Shown here piece by piece: positions 25,233 through 36,114 of a stretch of 64,000 nt of DNA (positions are counted from its first letter, which is position 1; each line of letters opens with the position of its first letter). The DNA is taken from the NCBI GenBank assembly GCA_963971225.1, contig OZ020267.1, positions 97,329,648-97,393,647 of the forward strand, in the 5' to 3' direction. The notes beneath the pieces were generated by a model. It made no database searches and was not told where the DNA came from. It worked only from the letters and a program-made list of their open reading frames with translations. Source of the stretch: Melieria omissa (lineage: Eukaryota > Arthropoda > Insecta > Diptera > Ulidiidae). Made by a program: the position numbers and the translations under genes.

Positions 25233-26805
25233 CCCTAATCCGTCGTTCGGGTGATTTTTCACCCATTTTCAACTTTGAGATGCTATAACTTTCCTATATA
25301 TTTATCAAAATGATTAAGGTTTCTTGTATTTGTAGCAAACCAATATAAGTTTTAGAATTTATCTACAACATATTGATTATTTGATTATAACGGTGATTAC
25401 AAAAAAAGTTACGTGGGCGACGTTCGGGTGATATTTCACCCATATGCAAATTGTATGGAAATTCAACGCAACACATACAGAAAATGCCATAAGATTACGT
25501 CTGTGGATTGAAAGTTTTGAAATGCTTTTATAGGCAAAACCTTTTTATGGATCAATTGGCCTCCTGAGCTCAACGGAAAAGTAGGAGCCAATTATTTTAT
25601 TTCAACTAAAGTTGGTATAACTCGCTATGCTTGAAGTCGTGCGTCAGTAATAAAAGATGCTAATGAAGACCAATGTTAAAGATATTAACTGACAAAACTA
25701 ATGTTGAAGGTTTGCGAGTTTTTGGCAGTGCATGGATCAGCGTTGGTGATATTCAGGCATAGTTTGGTATTTAAATTTTGAGTGGTGTTTATAAGCCGAA
25801 TGGGGAATCTCTTGATAATCTGTAGAGTTGCACAACAGGCAGACCAATTTTTCGTTCTATCGGTGACAATTCGCCAAGAACGTAACGATTGTAATCAAGA
25901 ATGAAGCTCGTTAAGAAATATATGAGAAACGTGGGTTTAGCGAAAACTGCTATGTACGTCCTTTGAAAAGGACACACTAAGTTAACAAGAAGAAGATGCC
26001 CCTTTGAGCAATTTCCATCATAACCATGGGTGACAAAAAATTTCCTGAAATTTTATCGTTTTAGAATAAGTCAAAAGCAGTAGTTGACACTTAAGACCAA
26101 TTGATTGTTCACTAACTTTACTCTTAAGCGAAAAACTAATTGCTGTCGACTCCATCTGGATCGCTTGTACAAAAAGTACAAGCGGCGAATTTTTGTTGAA
26201 GACTTAGATTTGAGTTTAGTAAAGCTAAAGATTTTGCGTAGAGCAACGTTAGCGAAAGGAAAATCTTCATGCTGACTTCTTATCTCAATACAGCCATTTT
26301 TGCAAACCTTGTCAGAAAATCAGAGCGTAAAAAAGTAAAAGAACTATTGGAACACGGCGCCAATTTGATATCAAAAACGATCGAGAGACATATTCTGCTT
26401 GCAATTCCTGAAAAAAGTATACTTGTGGTGAACACAATGTTTTAGTTAACTACTGCCCTTCCTTGCCCCCTTTCCCCATCCGATTGAAATGAGTGCTGTA
26501 ACATATATTCGAAAAACAGTATTACATACACATTTAAAAACGGGTGAAATTTGTGGTATATCACAATGGGTCTCATAATATGCCTCCGAGTGTGTCTCTT
26601 ACAGAGGCAGCCACAATAACCTAACCTAACCTAGTTGCCCTAATTGCAAAAAAATATGGAAAAATTTGTCAACTTATTTATCTATATATTATTTATTATT
26701 ATTATTTATATGGTAAAAAATTCATTAAAACAATGCAAAGTACCATATGGGTGAAATATCACCAGAACATCTTATGTGTGAGTTTTTTTGAACGTCGGAT
26801 GAGGG
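25233..26805 (+). mobile_element. Decayed piggyBac-type transposon flanked by TTAA
   Basis: TTAA target duplications lie at 25229-25232 and 26806-26809. The terminal inverted repeats are CCCTAATCCGTCGTTC and, from the right end inward, CCCTCATCCGACGTTC (14 of 16). A palindromic GGTGA...TCACC motif follows each end and recurs inside near 25434. On the plus strand around 25784-25855 a broken frame reads GVYKPNGESLDNL, then a stop in place of the expected Trp, then TGRPIFR. This matches the LWS...GRPIFR neighbourhood of the piggyBac transposase domain. At 1.57 kb with many stops it is inactive. A 5'-truncated SINE is inserted near the right end (26459-26637). Confidence 0.8.
26459..26637 (+). 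mobile_element. tRNA-derived SINE, copy C, 5'-truncated
   Basis: It matches the 3' part of the SINE at 35725-36126 but on the plus strand. Landmarks are CCTTTCCCCATCCG, ACGGGTGAAATTTGTGG, TCACAATGGG, TGTCTCTTACAGAGGCAGCC and the tail AACCTAACCTAACCT. The tRNA-like head is absent, as expected for incomplete reverse transcription. It lies inside the piggyBac-type element and is therefore younger than it. Confidence 0.75.
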
Positions 26806-26809
26806 TTAA

Positions 26810-27574
26810 ATGCTTTTATTTCTTTTTCGCCCCCTTCAGATGTAACTCTTCATGGCTGCTGTGTCATCGCTTTCGTCAGTTGCCCTCTATTTTTCTTCCT
26901 TCGTTCCTCTCAGTTTTTCATTTCATTGCTTCTCAATTGACTTTATTTCAATTCACTTTAATGTATTTGTGAATTTATTTATTGTCTTTATTTATTTATT
27001 TATTTATTTTATTTTGTATATTATTTAATTTGATTTCAACTCAAGTTTATTAAACCTTATTTATTTTAAAATTATTTCGTAATTAGTTTGATTAAATTTT
27101 ATAATATTTTTATTTATTTGTATTTTAATTAGTTAATTTGTTTATGTGATTATGTGAATGTTAATTGATTTAATATTTTATTGGACCTAATTAATTACTT
27201 TTTATTAGACCTAAATAATCAACTAACTTGAATTAATTTATTACTTTCATTTAAATTTAATGCATTTAAACTCATTTTGAAGTGATTTAAAACATTTCAA
27301 TACAGTGCTATTCATTTTTATTAAATTTTTTATTTAATATTTCGACTTATTTCGATTCAAGATTCATTATTTTAGTTTCAACTCGGTGTCTTTTACTTCA
27401 AATAATTTCAGTTCATTAAAATCAGTTGTTGAGTTTTATTATGAATCGTTTAAGTGATTTCTAATTACCTTATAAGTTCATTTATTTCCATATTCATTAA
27501 TTTCAACTTTTTTTTAATAATTATATATTCAATTCAATCCACTTTCATTAATTTCAATTTTAATCAATGGATTT
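26810..27574. other. AT-rich intronic sequence
   Basis: Very AT-rich with TTTATTTA runs near 26975-27010. Nothing coding or structured is recognisable, and the sequence grades into the pentanucleotide region to the right. Confidence 0.5.
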
Positions 27575-27835
27575 TAATTCAATTCAATTCGCTTCAATTC
27601 AGTTAGTTAACTATACTGTTAATGCTGTAATTTTGCGAGCGACTCAGGCTAACTTGTACTCAAATTCATTATCTAGAATCATTTTTTAAAAATAAATGAA
27701 TAAATAAATAAATAAATAATTGTAGTTAAATTAATTAAATTCAATTCAATTCAATTAAACTCAATTGAATTCAATTCAATTCGTTTCAATTCAATACAAT
27801 TCAATTCAACTTAATTAAATTCATTTCAATTCAGT
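27575..27835. repeat. Degenerate (AATTC)n flank of the pentanucleotide array
   Basis: AATTC/TCAAT pentamers with frequent substitutions lead directly into the pure AATCC array. The shared five-base period and near-identical unit indicate a common origin for flank and core. Confidence 0.8.
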
Positions 27836-28754
27836 CCAATCCAATCCAATCCAATCATCCAATCCAATCCAATTCAATCCAATCCAATCCAATCCAATCC
27901 AATCCACTCCACTCCAATCCAATCCAATCCAATCTAATCCAATCCAATCCAATCCAATCCAATCCAATCCAATCCAATCCAATCCAATCCAATCCAATCA
28001 AATCCAATCCAATCCAATCCAATCCAATCCAATCCAATCCAATCCAATCAAATCCAATCCAATCCAATCCAATCCAATCCAATCAAATCCAATCAAATCC
28101 AATCCAATCCAATCCAATCCAATCCAATCCAATCCAATCCAATCCAATCCAATCCAATCCAATCCAACCCAATCCAATCCAATCCAATCCAATCCAATCC
28201 AATCCAATCCAATCCAATCCAATCCAATCCAATCCAATCCAATCCAATCCAATCCAATCCAATCCAATCCAATCCAATCCAATCCAATCCAATCCAATCC
28301 AATCCAATCCAATCCAATCCAATCCAATCCAATCCAATCCAATCCAATCCAATCCAATCCAATCCAATCCAATCCAATCCAATCCAATCCAATCCAATCC
28401 AATCCAATCCAATCCAATCCAATCCAATCCAATCCAATCCAATCCAATCCAATCCAATCCAATCCAATCCAATCCAATCCAAACCAATCCAATCCAATCC
28501 AATCCAATCCAATCCAATCCAATCCAATCCAATCCAATCCAATCCAATCCAATCCAATCCAATCCAATCCAATCCAATCCAATCCAATCCAATCCAATCC
28601 AATCCAATCCAATCCAATCCAATCCAATCCAATCCAATCCAATCCAATCCAAACCAATCCAAACCAATCCAATCCAATCCAATCCAATCCAATCCAATCC
28701 AATCCAATCCAATCCAATCCAATCCAATCCAATCCGATCCCATCCAATCCAATC
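27836..28754. repeat. (AATCC)n pentanucleotide array, about 183 units
   Basis: About 919 bp of nearly pure AATCC units, with only a few substituted units (for example near 28050, 28085, 28166, 28482, 28652 and 28735). On the minus strand all three frames stay open for more than 200 codons encoding a Gly-Leu-Asp-Trp-Ile pentapeptide, because a five-base unit repeats every fifteen bases. This is an artefact of the period, not a protein gene. Each unit contains a CCAAT core in the plus direction. Confidence 0.98.
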
Positions 28755-29245
28755 AATTCAATTCAATTCAATTCAGTTCGGTTCATTCAAGTCAATTCAG
28801 TTCAATTCACTTCACTTTATTCAAGTCAATTTGATTCATTTCAAGTTTCTTGACTCACATCAATTCATTTTAGTTCAAGTCAATTCAATAATTCAATTCA
28901 CTTCATTCACGTCAATTCAATTCGGTTCAATTCAAATCATTCAATTAAATATAATTCAAATAAACTCAACTCAAATTCTCAACTCAACTCAATTCAAAAC
29001 AACTCAACTTCAATAAATTGAACTTAAATTAATCCAACTCAATTCCATTAAACTTAACTCAAGTTAATTCAAACCAATTCAATTTATTTAAATTCACTTG
29101 AATGCAAGTCAATGCTCATTTCACTTTATTAACGACAGCTTAATTCATTTCAATTCAATTCAAATCAATTTCATTCAAAATTCAACTTGCAATAATTAAA
29201 TTCAACTCAATTCAGCGCAACTCAATTAAATTCAATTCAATAGTG
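28755..29245. repeat. Degenerate (AATTC)n flank, right side
   Basis: AATTC, ACTCA and related pentamers continue with decreasing regularity. This mirrors the left flank and marks the older part of the expanded array. Confidence 0.8.
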
Positions 29246-31110
29246 TTCCTTTTTTCTCCTTCCTTTTGTTTCCTTTTAATTTTCTATACTAAGTAATTCC
29301 CATTCCTTTCATTCCTTCCCTTTTTGCTTCTTGCTAACTTCCAATGCTATTTTTCCCATATTTTTTTCTTTTTGTACTGTCGTTTCCCTCCATTTTCTAT
29401 TTAATACTATACTCTATATTTGCTCTATATTTCTCGTAATCCTCGTTAATCAATTAACTTTCCTTTCGGTTCCCTAAACTTGCATCACTAGGCTTTCCAT
29501 CCTTTCAACTTCTAATTCCATTATTAAATAAATAACATTTGATGGCATACAGAAGTAGGATTAAGACACTTAAATTTACTTTTCATGCCTCGCAGTGCGT
29601 CTCCACACTTCTCTTTGTCATCATTTGTTTACTCTTCCCCTTGCCAACCGTATCCAATGCTTGTCACTGATTTTCATTTTCTGATTTAGCATTTTCTGTG
29701 GCTGTTTTTCACCTTTAACCTACCGCATTGCAGCCCCAATGCCACTCACAATCCAGCCCCACTGGCCTCATGTCCTTTTGTCCTCTCCCTGTCCCTTTTC
29801 TATGTCACTTTCATTTGTGCCGCACTTCACTCACCTACCGCATGATTATGCGTTTTTGTCACACAACATTTTTTTTTTCTTCTTTATCATAATTTGTATG
29901 TGTCATGCGAGTTTTTCTCATATTTGCCATTAATTTTCCACATATTAAAAATACAAACACATTTTCCTTTATGACACTTTCTATTATGAAAGTCTAATTG
30001 CATAATTTGCTCCCTTTGTACCCTTTTCACTTTTTCATTCTTTTTATTTATTCATTCATATTTTCTTGCCTTGTCACCTTATCTATCGCTTAGACAAATC
30101 TTAGTATTTTCGAAACGTTCCCATTTGGATCCATTTGTATGCAATCTGTTCCCTCTAGCATTTCCCCCCCATTTCATTTTACTCTTTCACCTTTCATTTT
30201 TGTTCTTTTGTGTGCTGACATTTTTATGCTCCGGCATTGTTTGTGTATTTGTTCTGTGGCATTGTTGCATGAAATGACATTTTATTTGACAGCTGTCAAT
30301 TAGGCCGCTTAATAATTTTCGCCCCGCGGCCACAAACAACGGTCGCCTAGTGTGGCGCTTTGGTTGCTGGGTGGCATTGGTTGGCGTCAACAATGCTCAT
30401 TGTTTGGCGCTCTCCGGCGGAAACTAACGCGCGTTACATGACAATTGTAATTGTTCAGTGAGTTGTGTTATATAGTAGAATTGCTGCTATTATGTGTTGC
30501 ATTGATTGGTTGAGTTCAAAACTGAGCGAAAATTGCGGTCAGTTGGCATTCGTTGTGTGAAGTGAGGCTACTTGCAGCTGAGAGATCACCCTGTGCTGGT
30601 TCTAAAGAGATACAAAGATTAGCACTCAGGATTTTGGAGGACGAGGATTTTGGAGGCCATTCCACAATCGTATCGTAGAAGCCGGGAAGGAAGCCTCTTT
30701 TTAATGTGTTGTTCTCTGGAACATGTTAAAAAAGAATTGTTCCAGGATTGGAGCAAGTTGTTCGGAGGAAAATCTCAAATGATGGCATCAGATTGTTTAT
30801 CTCCACTGAGCAGTTACCACGATTCGATGATGCTTCAAGAAACCAATAAAAAAGGCCTTACTGTATCCAATAAGTGGAGTTAATTTGCATCTTTGGAACA
30901 AACTCTCTTGGGATTCTCTTGGAGAAGATTCTCGTTTTAGTAGAGATTAGTCGAAGCACCAAAATAATTAAATTCCTGGGAATACTTATTTGTTACATAT
31001 GGCAACAACGCATGTATCCCCTGAGGAGCAACACCTTAGAGTTCAAGTTGTGAACTTGATAATAATATTATCAGAGTACCAAAAGTATTCTATTGAAATC
31101 GCTTTAATTC
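29246..31110. other. Pyrimidine-rich and unique intronic sequence
   Basis: About 29246-30200 is rich in C/T on the plus strand with CCTTT/TTTCC runs and no structured element. 30200-30560 is GC-richer unique sequence. 30560-31010 has an open frame (650-883 bp into the 30-kb segment, 30650-30883) without family resemblance, possibly the remains of a retroelement. Confidence 0.4.
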
Positions 31111-31436
31111 TACTGCCTCTGTAAGAGACAAACAGGAAGCCCAAGAGGCCCATTGTGATACCACATACTACACCCGCTTGGAACATAATCGAAACACTTT
31201 TTTTCGCCAACATGCGTTACAACACAGATTTCAACAGGTTGGGGAAGGGGGGAGATCTACAGTTTAACACCGAATTCGAACTTGGAACACACTTGTGTAT
31301 TTCTTACCTTATCTAATATACTTCATGTGGAATGCGATAGAAGTAGACGAACGTTCCATCAGCCCGAACTAGTTTTCGAACCCAGGGCCTTTGGTGTACG
31401 AAGCCAGCGCACTACTCGCTGGACTATCGAGGCCGA
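31111..31436 (-). mobile_element. tRNA-derived SINE, copy B, diverged
   Basis: Aligns along its length with copy A at 35725-36126 in the same orientation: ACTGCCTCTGTAAGAGAC at the 3' side, CATTGTGATACCACA, CAACACAGATTTCAA, TACAGTTTAACACCGAAT, GCGATAGAAGTAGA and a tRNA-like head ending CTATCGAGGCCGAG. It is more diverged and has lost the AACCT tail, so it is an older insertion. Confidence 0.8.
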
Positions 31437-31574
31437 GACGCACTTATGTAGGTCACAAATAATTATATTTTGTTATCATAAAGAATTAGTGATAGGACCT
31501 GCAAGTTACTCAAATTAATTCAATTTTTAGATGATCCCTACCAAGTATTTTAATAGGTACCAATGCACGCAGGC

Positions 31575-31800
31575 TACGGCTGTCTTCTAACGACTTGGGA
31601 TGTTCGTGAGAAAGGTTCGCAAAATCTTCGGCTCATGAAAGTAACACAGCGAATTGATATCGAGTGGCTTGGCCATGTATGCCGTATGGACAATGAAGCT
31701 TCAACGAAGAAAGTGTTTGATGCGGTTGTTGGGGATCGATGGCGAAGAGAAAGAACCTATATTTGGTGAAAGGACCAAGTTAAGGACGCTCGATCATCAC
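31575..31800 (+). mobile_element. LINE reverse-transcriptase C-terminal fragment
   Basis: The plus-strand frame contains IEWLGHVCRMDNEAS followed by KKVFDAVVGDRWRRER. This is the (R/E)WLGHV-RM signature found near the C-terminus of several RTE-like and related non-LTR polyproteins. The same block occurs at 58095-58300. A stop after TYIW ends the frame early, so this is a dead fragment. Confidence 0.7.
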
Positions 31801-32085
31801 TTGATGTAACCAACTGAGAGAACATTTCTGACAGGCCGTAACCGGATAACGAGTTGCTATGGCCAGCTTAGTGAGAAAGTAAGTCATGGAAAGAGGAAGG
31901 AAACGCGTTTCACCTTCTATGCACATGTTCTGTACTCTCGAGAAGAAGACAAATTCGACTGGGTAACTTCTTTTTCGGTAATCTAGGGGATCTAGACGAT
32001 AGGGCAATTCATAGTCTACTAAGATTTGTCAAGGAACCTCAAGTCGCAGTACGCAGTGAAGGTAACTCTGTCTGTTTTCTGTCTC
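31801..32085 (+). mobile_element. Probable LINE 3'-end fragment
   Basis: A degenerate plus-strand frame reads HVLYSREEDKFDW then, after a shift, GDLDDRAIHSLLRFVKE. This resembles the region after the Cys/His knuckle in R1/Jockey-type elements. It abuts the reverse-transcriptase fragment to the left but may belong to a different element. Confidence 0.45.
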
Positions 32086-32284
32086 TTTTGCGACAAAATG
32101 AAATAAACTTGGTCAGAAGTTCAAGCTGGTTTTATGAATAAGGAGATTTTAGTTCACATGTGTCTGCTATCACAAAGGGGCCTCTATGGTCTGAGTTCCT
32201 ACACTCGGAACAGTCACTTCTATCTGCGTTACTATCTGAGTCTCTCATATTAACAGAATAATATTCATCACTTGTCGATAAATA

Positions 32285-32480
32285 GGAAGCTTAGAACGTT
32301 TCGCATAAATACCTCTAGAGAGCACCAGACAGTGGCAGAGAAGGTGGCGTATAGTCTCTTTCTCCTTTTCATCTGGAGAACTGAGGCAGTGGTCCCAATT
32401 GTCAAGGTCTAATCTACTGGAATGACGTGCAAATCCTTAGACAGAGTCCTGTTTAAATCACTACAATTGTCTAAATGTGG
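32285..32480 (-). mobile_element. LINE C-terminal zinc-knuckle fragment
   Basis: On the minus strand a short frame reads NWDHCLSSPDEKEKETIRHL, then LCHCLVLSR. This matches the Cys/His knuckle (ET..HLLC.C) seen in the fragments at 522-914 and 53074-53262. Flanking frames are broken. Confidence 0.6.
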
Positions 32481-33183
32481 TCTCTGGCTCATGAGTTTTG
32501 TGTTTCTGTGCGCCCGGGTTTGAAATTGGGTCAGAGCTACTTGTTATGGTGCAAGTGCTCATCTCTTGTCACCGCATGCTGGCTATCGAGGAAGGAAGGG
32601 CTAGTTTGGGCAAGTAAGGGACTAGTAAGGGTCAGTTTGTAGGTAGCGACAGGTTTACCTGTTTTTATTGAGATGTTGTAGCGCGAACGTTTCACACATA
32701 ACGTTGCAGTCTTAAGGAACATATGGGTCATTAACTTCTCACCCCGTTGATCCCTAATATGTTCACAAAAGTAAGCTATGTTCACATACTCGTAGCTAAA
32801 GAATAGAATAGATCCACTTCCGCCCCATAACTAAAATTCTGTACGCGAAAATGTTGAAATTCCAAATTCAGATACGATTTAAAAATCTCCATGAAATCCG
32901 AGAAGGTTTACAAATCTTTTCTCTATTAAACAAAACCACAAATTAAAATGTTCCCAAAATTTCAAACTATTCTAAACGTAAAAAAATCCATGAAGGACTC
33001 AGTTATCTATAAAGTGCCAAATGGCAACAAAATAAAGAACAGGTTAAATTATTTCGATATTTTTGCTCGTACTAAAATGAGCTAAATTTTAATTCTTTTC
33101 ATTCTTGAACTGACTTTGGTAATATTAAAATTATTAAAAAAAAAAAACAAAAAAGAGAAAAATTCTTGTAATTGCCAAATCTT
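32481..33183. other. Intronic sequence without recognisable gene
   Basis: 32481-32800 is complex and may be further retroelement remains. 32800-33180 is AT-rich and lies just downstream, on the minus strand, of the candidate alternative first exon. Confidence 0.35.
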
Positions 33184-33185
33184 AC

Positions 33186-33997
33186 CTTTTAAAAGTCTTC
33201 TGAGCCTTTTGTGGCCATCGAAAACCAAACAGAGCACTTGACCCACTTCTGGTGCATTCTGCCCACACGGATCGTACTCAAATATGGAGCATTTACGAAA
33301 TTCTGTTAGCAACACTCGAAACGACTCGAAACACAACAACCGGCACTTGAAATATTGGCGCAAACACGCGTTCGCCGCAACTCACTGTTGCACGCTTCGC
33401 AGCGAAATGAACAATTTTCCGTTCATAAAAACACCAAAAAATCCAACCAAAAAGCTGCGTTTGGTTATTTAAAATTGAAATTGAATTTTTTCTTTTGTTT
33501 GAAATTTTTTTTCAATGATTTTTCGTTTTATTGGAATTTTTTCAAATAAAAATTAGCTTAATGAAACTTCAGACTGAATGAACTCATCGGTCGCTCAACT
33601 AGCTCGTTGCACTATATTCTTCTCTTCTTCTTCTTTTGCGTTTTCTACTTATTTTCATACACACTTATTCTCTTATTGCTTTTGGCATATTGCAATTAAT
33701 TTAGATTTCAATTTCCACTGCTGGCCATAAGCAAATCAGCTCGCTGCCGCCGTCGCAGATGATCGCATAAATTCTTGCTGCTTTGCTTAATTGACGCGAT
33801 CGCGGAATTATTCAATTAAAAAATTGTCCCAAGCAATTGTTGCAAGTTGTTGTCAAGGCAGCAATTTGCCTCTCGCATCACTTTGCAGTCCTGCGGAAAT
33901 TTACGTAAAATTCAAAAAGCCGGTTCGAGTGCAATCGCGCGCTCGCTCGCTGCGTTGGCCTGTTGTGTCTGTCGCGCTCAACAGTTGGTTGCCCACT
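33186..33997 (-). other. Candidate alternative first (5' UTR) exon of sickie
   Basis: On the minus strand the sequence ends with AAAAG followed by GTAAG (donor at 33185-33184), a strong splice donor. Upstream it is complex, GC-richer sequence unlike the repeats around it. A reading frame stays open from a TGA upstream of 33363 through the donor but has no ATG, so the exon is best read as untranslated. An upstream ORF of 22 codons starts at the ATG at 33257-33255 and stops four bases before the donor. The 5' end is uncertain, between an Inr-like TCAGTC at 33575 and an Inr/DPE pair at 33997. It lies inside the large intron downstream of the CH exon, so an isoform starting here would lack the N-terminal half of the CH domain. 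That link is inference; it could also be a separate nested transcript. Confidence 0.4.
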
Positions 33998-34000
33998 GAA
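33965..34000 (-). promoter_or_regulatory. Candidate Inr + DPE core promoter
   Basis: The minus strand reads TTCAGTGGGC with the initiator A at 33997. Exactly 28 bases downstream (33970-33965) is AGACAC, matching five of six positions of the arthropod DPE consensus RGWYVT. No TATA box is apparent. The precise Inr-to-DPE spacing and the adjacent exon-like sequence support it, but short motifs like these also occur by chance. Confidence 0.35.
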
Positions 34001-34599
34001 ACGTAACGTGCCCCAACTACGGCCACCGGCTGGCTGGCTGACTGGTTGATCTCGTTAAAGTCAACGACGTTCGTTGTTGCTTCGATCTTGAGGCGACTAA
34101 ACACGAAACTGATCGTCGTCGGCATTGGAGCGGCGCGCACGATTTCTTGTGGTCTGCCGCAATTGGTTGTGTTTTTCTCGTTGCCCTTTTTCACTTTGTT
34201 CTTCTTCTTTGTCGTTTTTTATGACTGTCTAGTTGTTGTTGCTGTGGCTATATTATATCCCTACACCAGAGGTGCGGGAGTCAGTAGGCATTTAGCGTTA
34301 TCGTCGATCGTATCGGAGAGACATCTAGCACCTGGACTGACTAAGGTTTCAACTTTACTTATGGGGTGGAAAAATACTCGTTTTAAGTTATGGATTTTTT
34401 TGTCAGAGATGAAGAAATGTCAATGACAGTTTTGACAGTTCAATGAATAAGGTTAGGTGTGCTACAAATATGGACCCTTCGAGGTTACTACCAATGTTCC
34501 AGAGATTCATATGGAAATTACCGGAAAAGTAGTTCGTCATTCATGTTCAAATTTTAATAATTTATATTAAAGTACTTCCAGAGCCTCGCGGAATTGCAT
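33998..34599. other. GC-richer unique block upstream of the candidate exon
   Basis: 33998-34260 is complex and relatively CpG-rich, as expected near a promoter. 34260-34600 is unassigned and includes a GGTTAGGT motif at 34451. Open frames on both strands show no family resemblance. Confidence 0.4.
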
Positions 34600-35225
34600 G
34601 CAAGTTTTAAGTCAATGGCGCCAAGTCTTAACCCTTTGTTGATCTCCTCAGATTTTAATGAAAAAATATTTGTGCAATTATTTTTTATTTGTAGTTCTTT
34701 CACCAAGTTTGAATTCAAAAGGGCCATAAAATCTTGTTTCTCCATACAAACCCTTAACCCTTGGTTCACTCCGTCAGATATCGATTTTCGAAAACAAGGA
34801 AAAACAAATGTCAAATGATCTCTCACTAAGAGTATTTCTAGTTTGAAGTCAATAGGTCTCATCGTTGACCCCTTCAGATTTCGATTTTCAAAAAAATCAA
34901 AAGGCTTCAAATTGAAGTCAAAAGGCTTACAAATCATATTTCTTCTTACAAACGTTTAACCCTTGGTTCACCCCTTTAAGTTTCGATTTAATCATGGTTC
35001 TTCATACAAACTCGTAACCCATCGTTGACCCGTCAGGTTTTGAATTTCGAAAAAAAATAAAAAGTACGTGAAGAATTATTTTTTATTTAAAGTGTTTTCA
35101 CTAAATTTGAAATCAATAGGCCCACAATTGGGTTTCTTCATACAACGCCATGTTTTGCCCTTTTAGACCCCGAATTTCTAAAAATCTCTTCTTAGCGAGA
35201 GTTCATGTTTATAGCTTCAGCGGTT
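34600..35225 (+). repeat. ~140-150-bp satellite, degenerate array (orientation 1)
   Basis: About six decayed units. The landmarks are TACAAACCCTTAACCCTTGG-type (34745, 34948, 35004), TCGTTGACCCC-type (34856, 35024), TCAGATTTCGATTTTC, and TCTTTCACCAAGTTTGAA. Spacing is irregular (56-140 bp), reflecting deletions. The same unit occurs on the opposite strand at 46370-46880. Confidence 0.75.
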
Positions 35226-35649
35226 TGGACTGAACATTGATGAATCAGTTAATCAGTCAGTCAGTCAGGACAAACAATTATATTTAGATGAGGAATAATA
35301 GAGCTTGGAGCCCATTCGCTAAGAGAAGAAGAGTCATTAATTTCACTAAAGAAGGTCTAACAAAAGCCGGAAATGTATTTTTTTGCAATATTGAACTGGG
35401 GCCTCGACTTATTGGGGCTCTAGTGTACTTAAGGATTAATTTGGAGATTTTTTGAGAATTATATAAAACCGAACAGCTTTTATGGAAGTCTTCAAAGCAG
35501 AATCGAAGTGTCTTAAGTGGGAATACTTGATTACTAATTTCTAAAATAGGGCTGAGGTATTTGGGAGTGGAGACTATAGAGGGTTTTAACTATTAATAAT
35601 TTGGACAAACTTTTAACTTGAAACAAAGAGATTTGTCTTTTTGGTTTGA
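35226..35649. other. Intronic sequence without recognisable gene
   Basis: It starts with a CAGT tetramer run (about 35257-35271). The rest is unassigned, with no exon or element termini. Confidence 0.35.
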
Positions 35650-35713
35650 ATAAGTCTTAGGTTAGGTTGGGTAAGCTGACAGGCCAGGTTGGCCGTGTAT
35701 AGACCATGTTGGT
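35650..35713 (-). mobile_element. Retroelement 3' tail fragment
   Basis: TTAGGTTAGGTTGGG is followed by a complex stretch ending TGTTGGTCC. On the minus strand this reads as a 3' terminus with an AACCTAACCTAA tail, like the other LINE and SINE ends in the window. It directly precedes the target duplication of the SINE to its right. Confidence 0.45.
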
Positions 35714-35724
35714 CCCTAGCGTTA
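35714..35724. repeat. Target site duplication of SINE copy A (left)
   Basis: CCCTAGCGTTA, identical to 36127-36137 on the other side of the SINE. Confidence 0.85.
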
Positions 35725-36059
35725 GTTTAGGTTAGGTTGAGGTGGCTGCCTCTGTATGAGACACACTTAGGCCTCTTAAGGGGCCCGTTGTGATACCACA
35801 GATTCCACCCGTTTGAAATGCGTATGCAACACTGTTTTTTCCAACATGTGATACAACACAGATTTCAAACGGATGGGGAAAGGGAGGGTGGGGACCTACA
35901 GTTTAACGCCGAATCCGAACGGCGATGGGCAGTTTTTCGTTCACACTTGGAGGTTTTGTCATTGCCTGCCAAGAGCGCACTAGTGCGATCCTTGTAATTC
36001 TCATTCCCTTCATTTGGATAGCGATAGAAGTAGATGAGTGTTGTTTCCAGCCCAAGCCA

Positions 36060-36070
36060 GGAATCGAACC
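36060..36070 (-). promoter_or_regulatory. Pol III B box of SINE copy A
   Basis: GGTTCGATTCC on the minus strand is a perfect match to GGTTCGANTCC. Confidence 0.85.
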
Positions 36071-36102
36071 TGGGGCGCTCGGTATGAGAAGCCAGCGCGC
36101 TA

Positions 36103-36114
36103 CCCGCTGAGCTA
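36103..36114 (-). promoter_or_regulatory. Pol III A box of SINE copy A
   Basis: TAGCTCAGCGGG on the minus strand fits TRGCNNARYNGG. It is 32 bases upstream of the B box edge, a tRNA-like distance. Confidence 0.8.

Noticed and set aside
27855..28756. Long minus-strand frames encoding Gly-Leu-Asp-Trp-Ile repeats (up to 252 codons)
   Set aside because: All three frames are open because the five-base AATCC unit has no stop in any phase. It is simple sequence, not a gene.
33082..33363. 93-codon minus-strand frame through the candidate exon
   Set aside because: It has no ATG and an in-frame stop lies just upstream, and it reads through the splice donor, so the exon is more likely untranslated.
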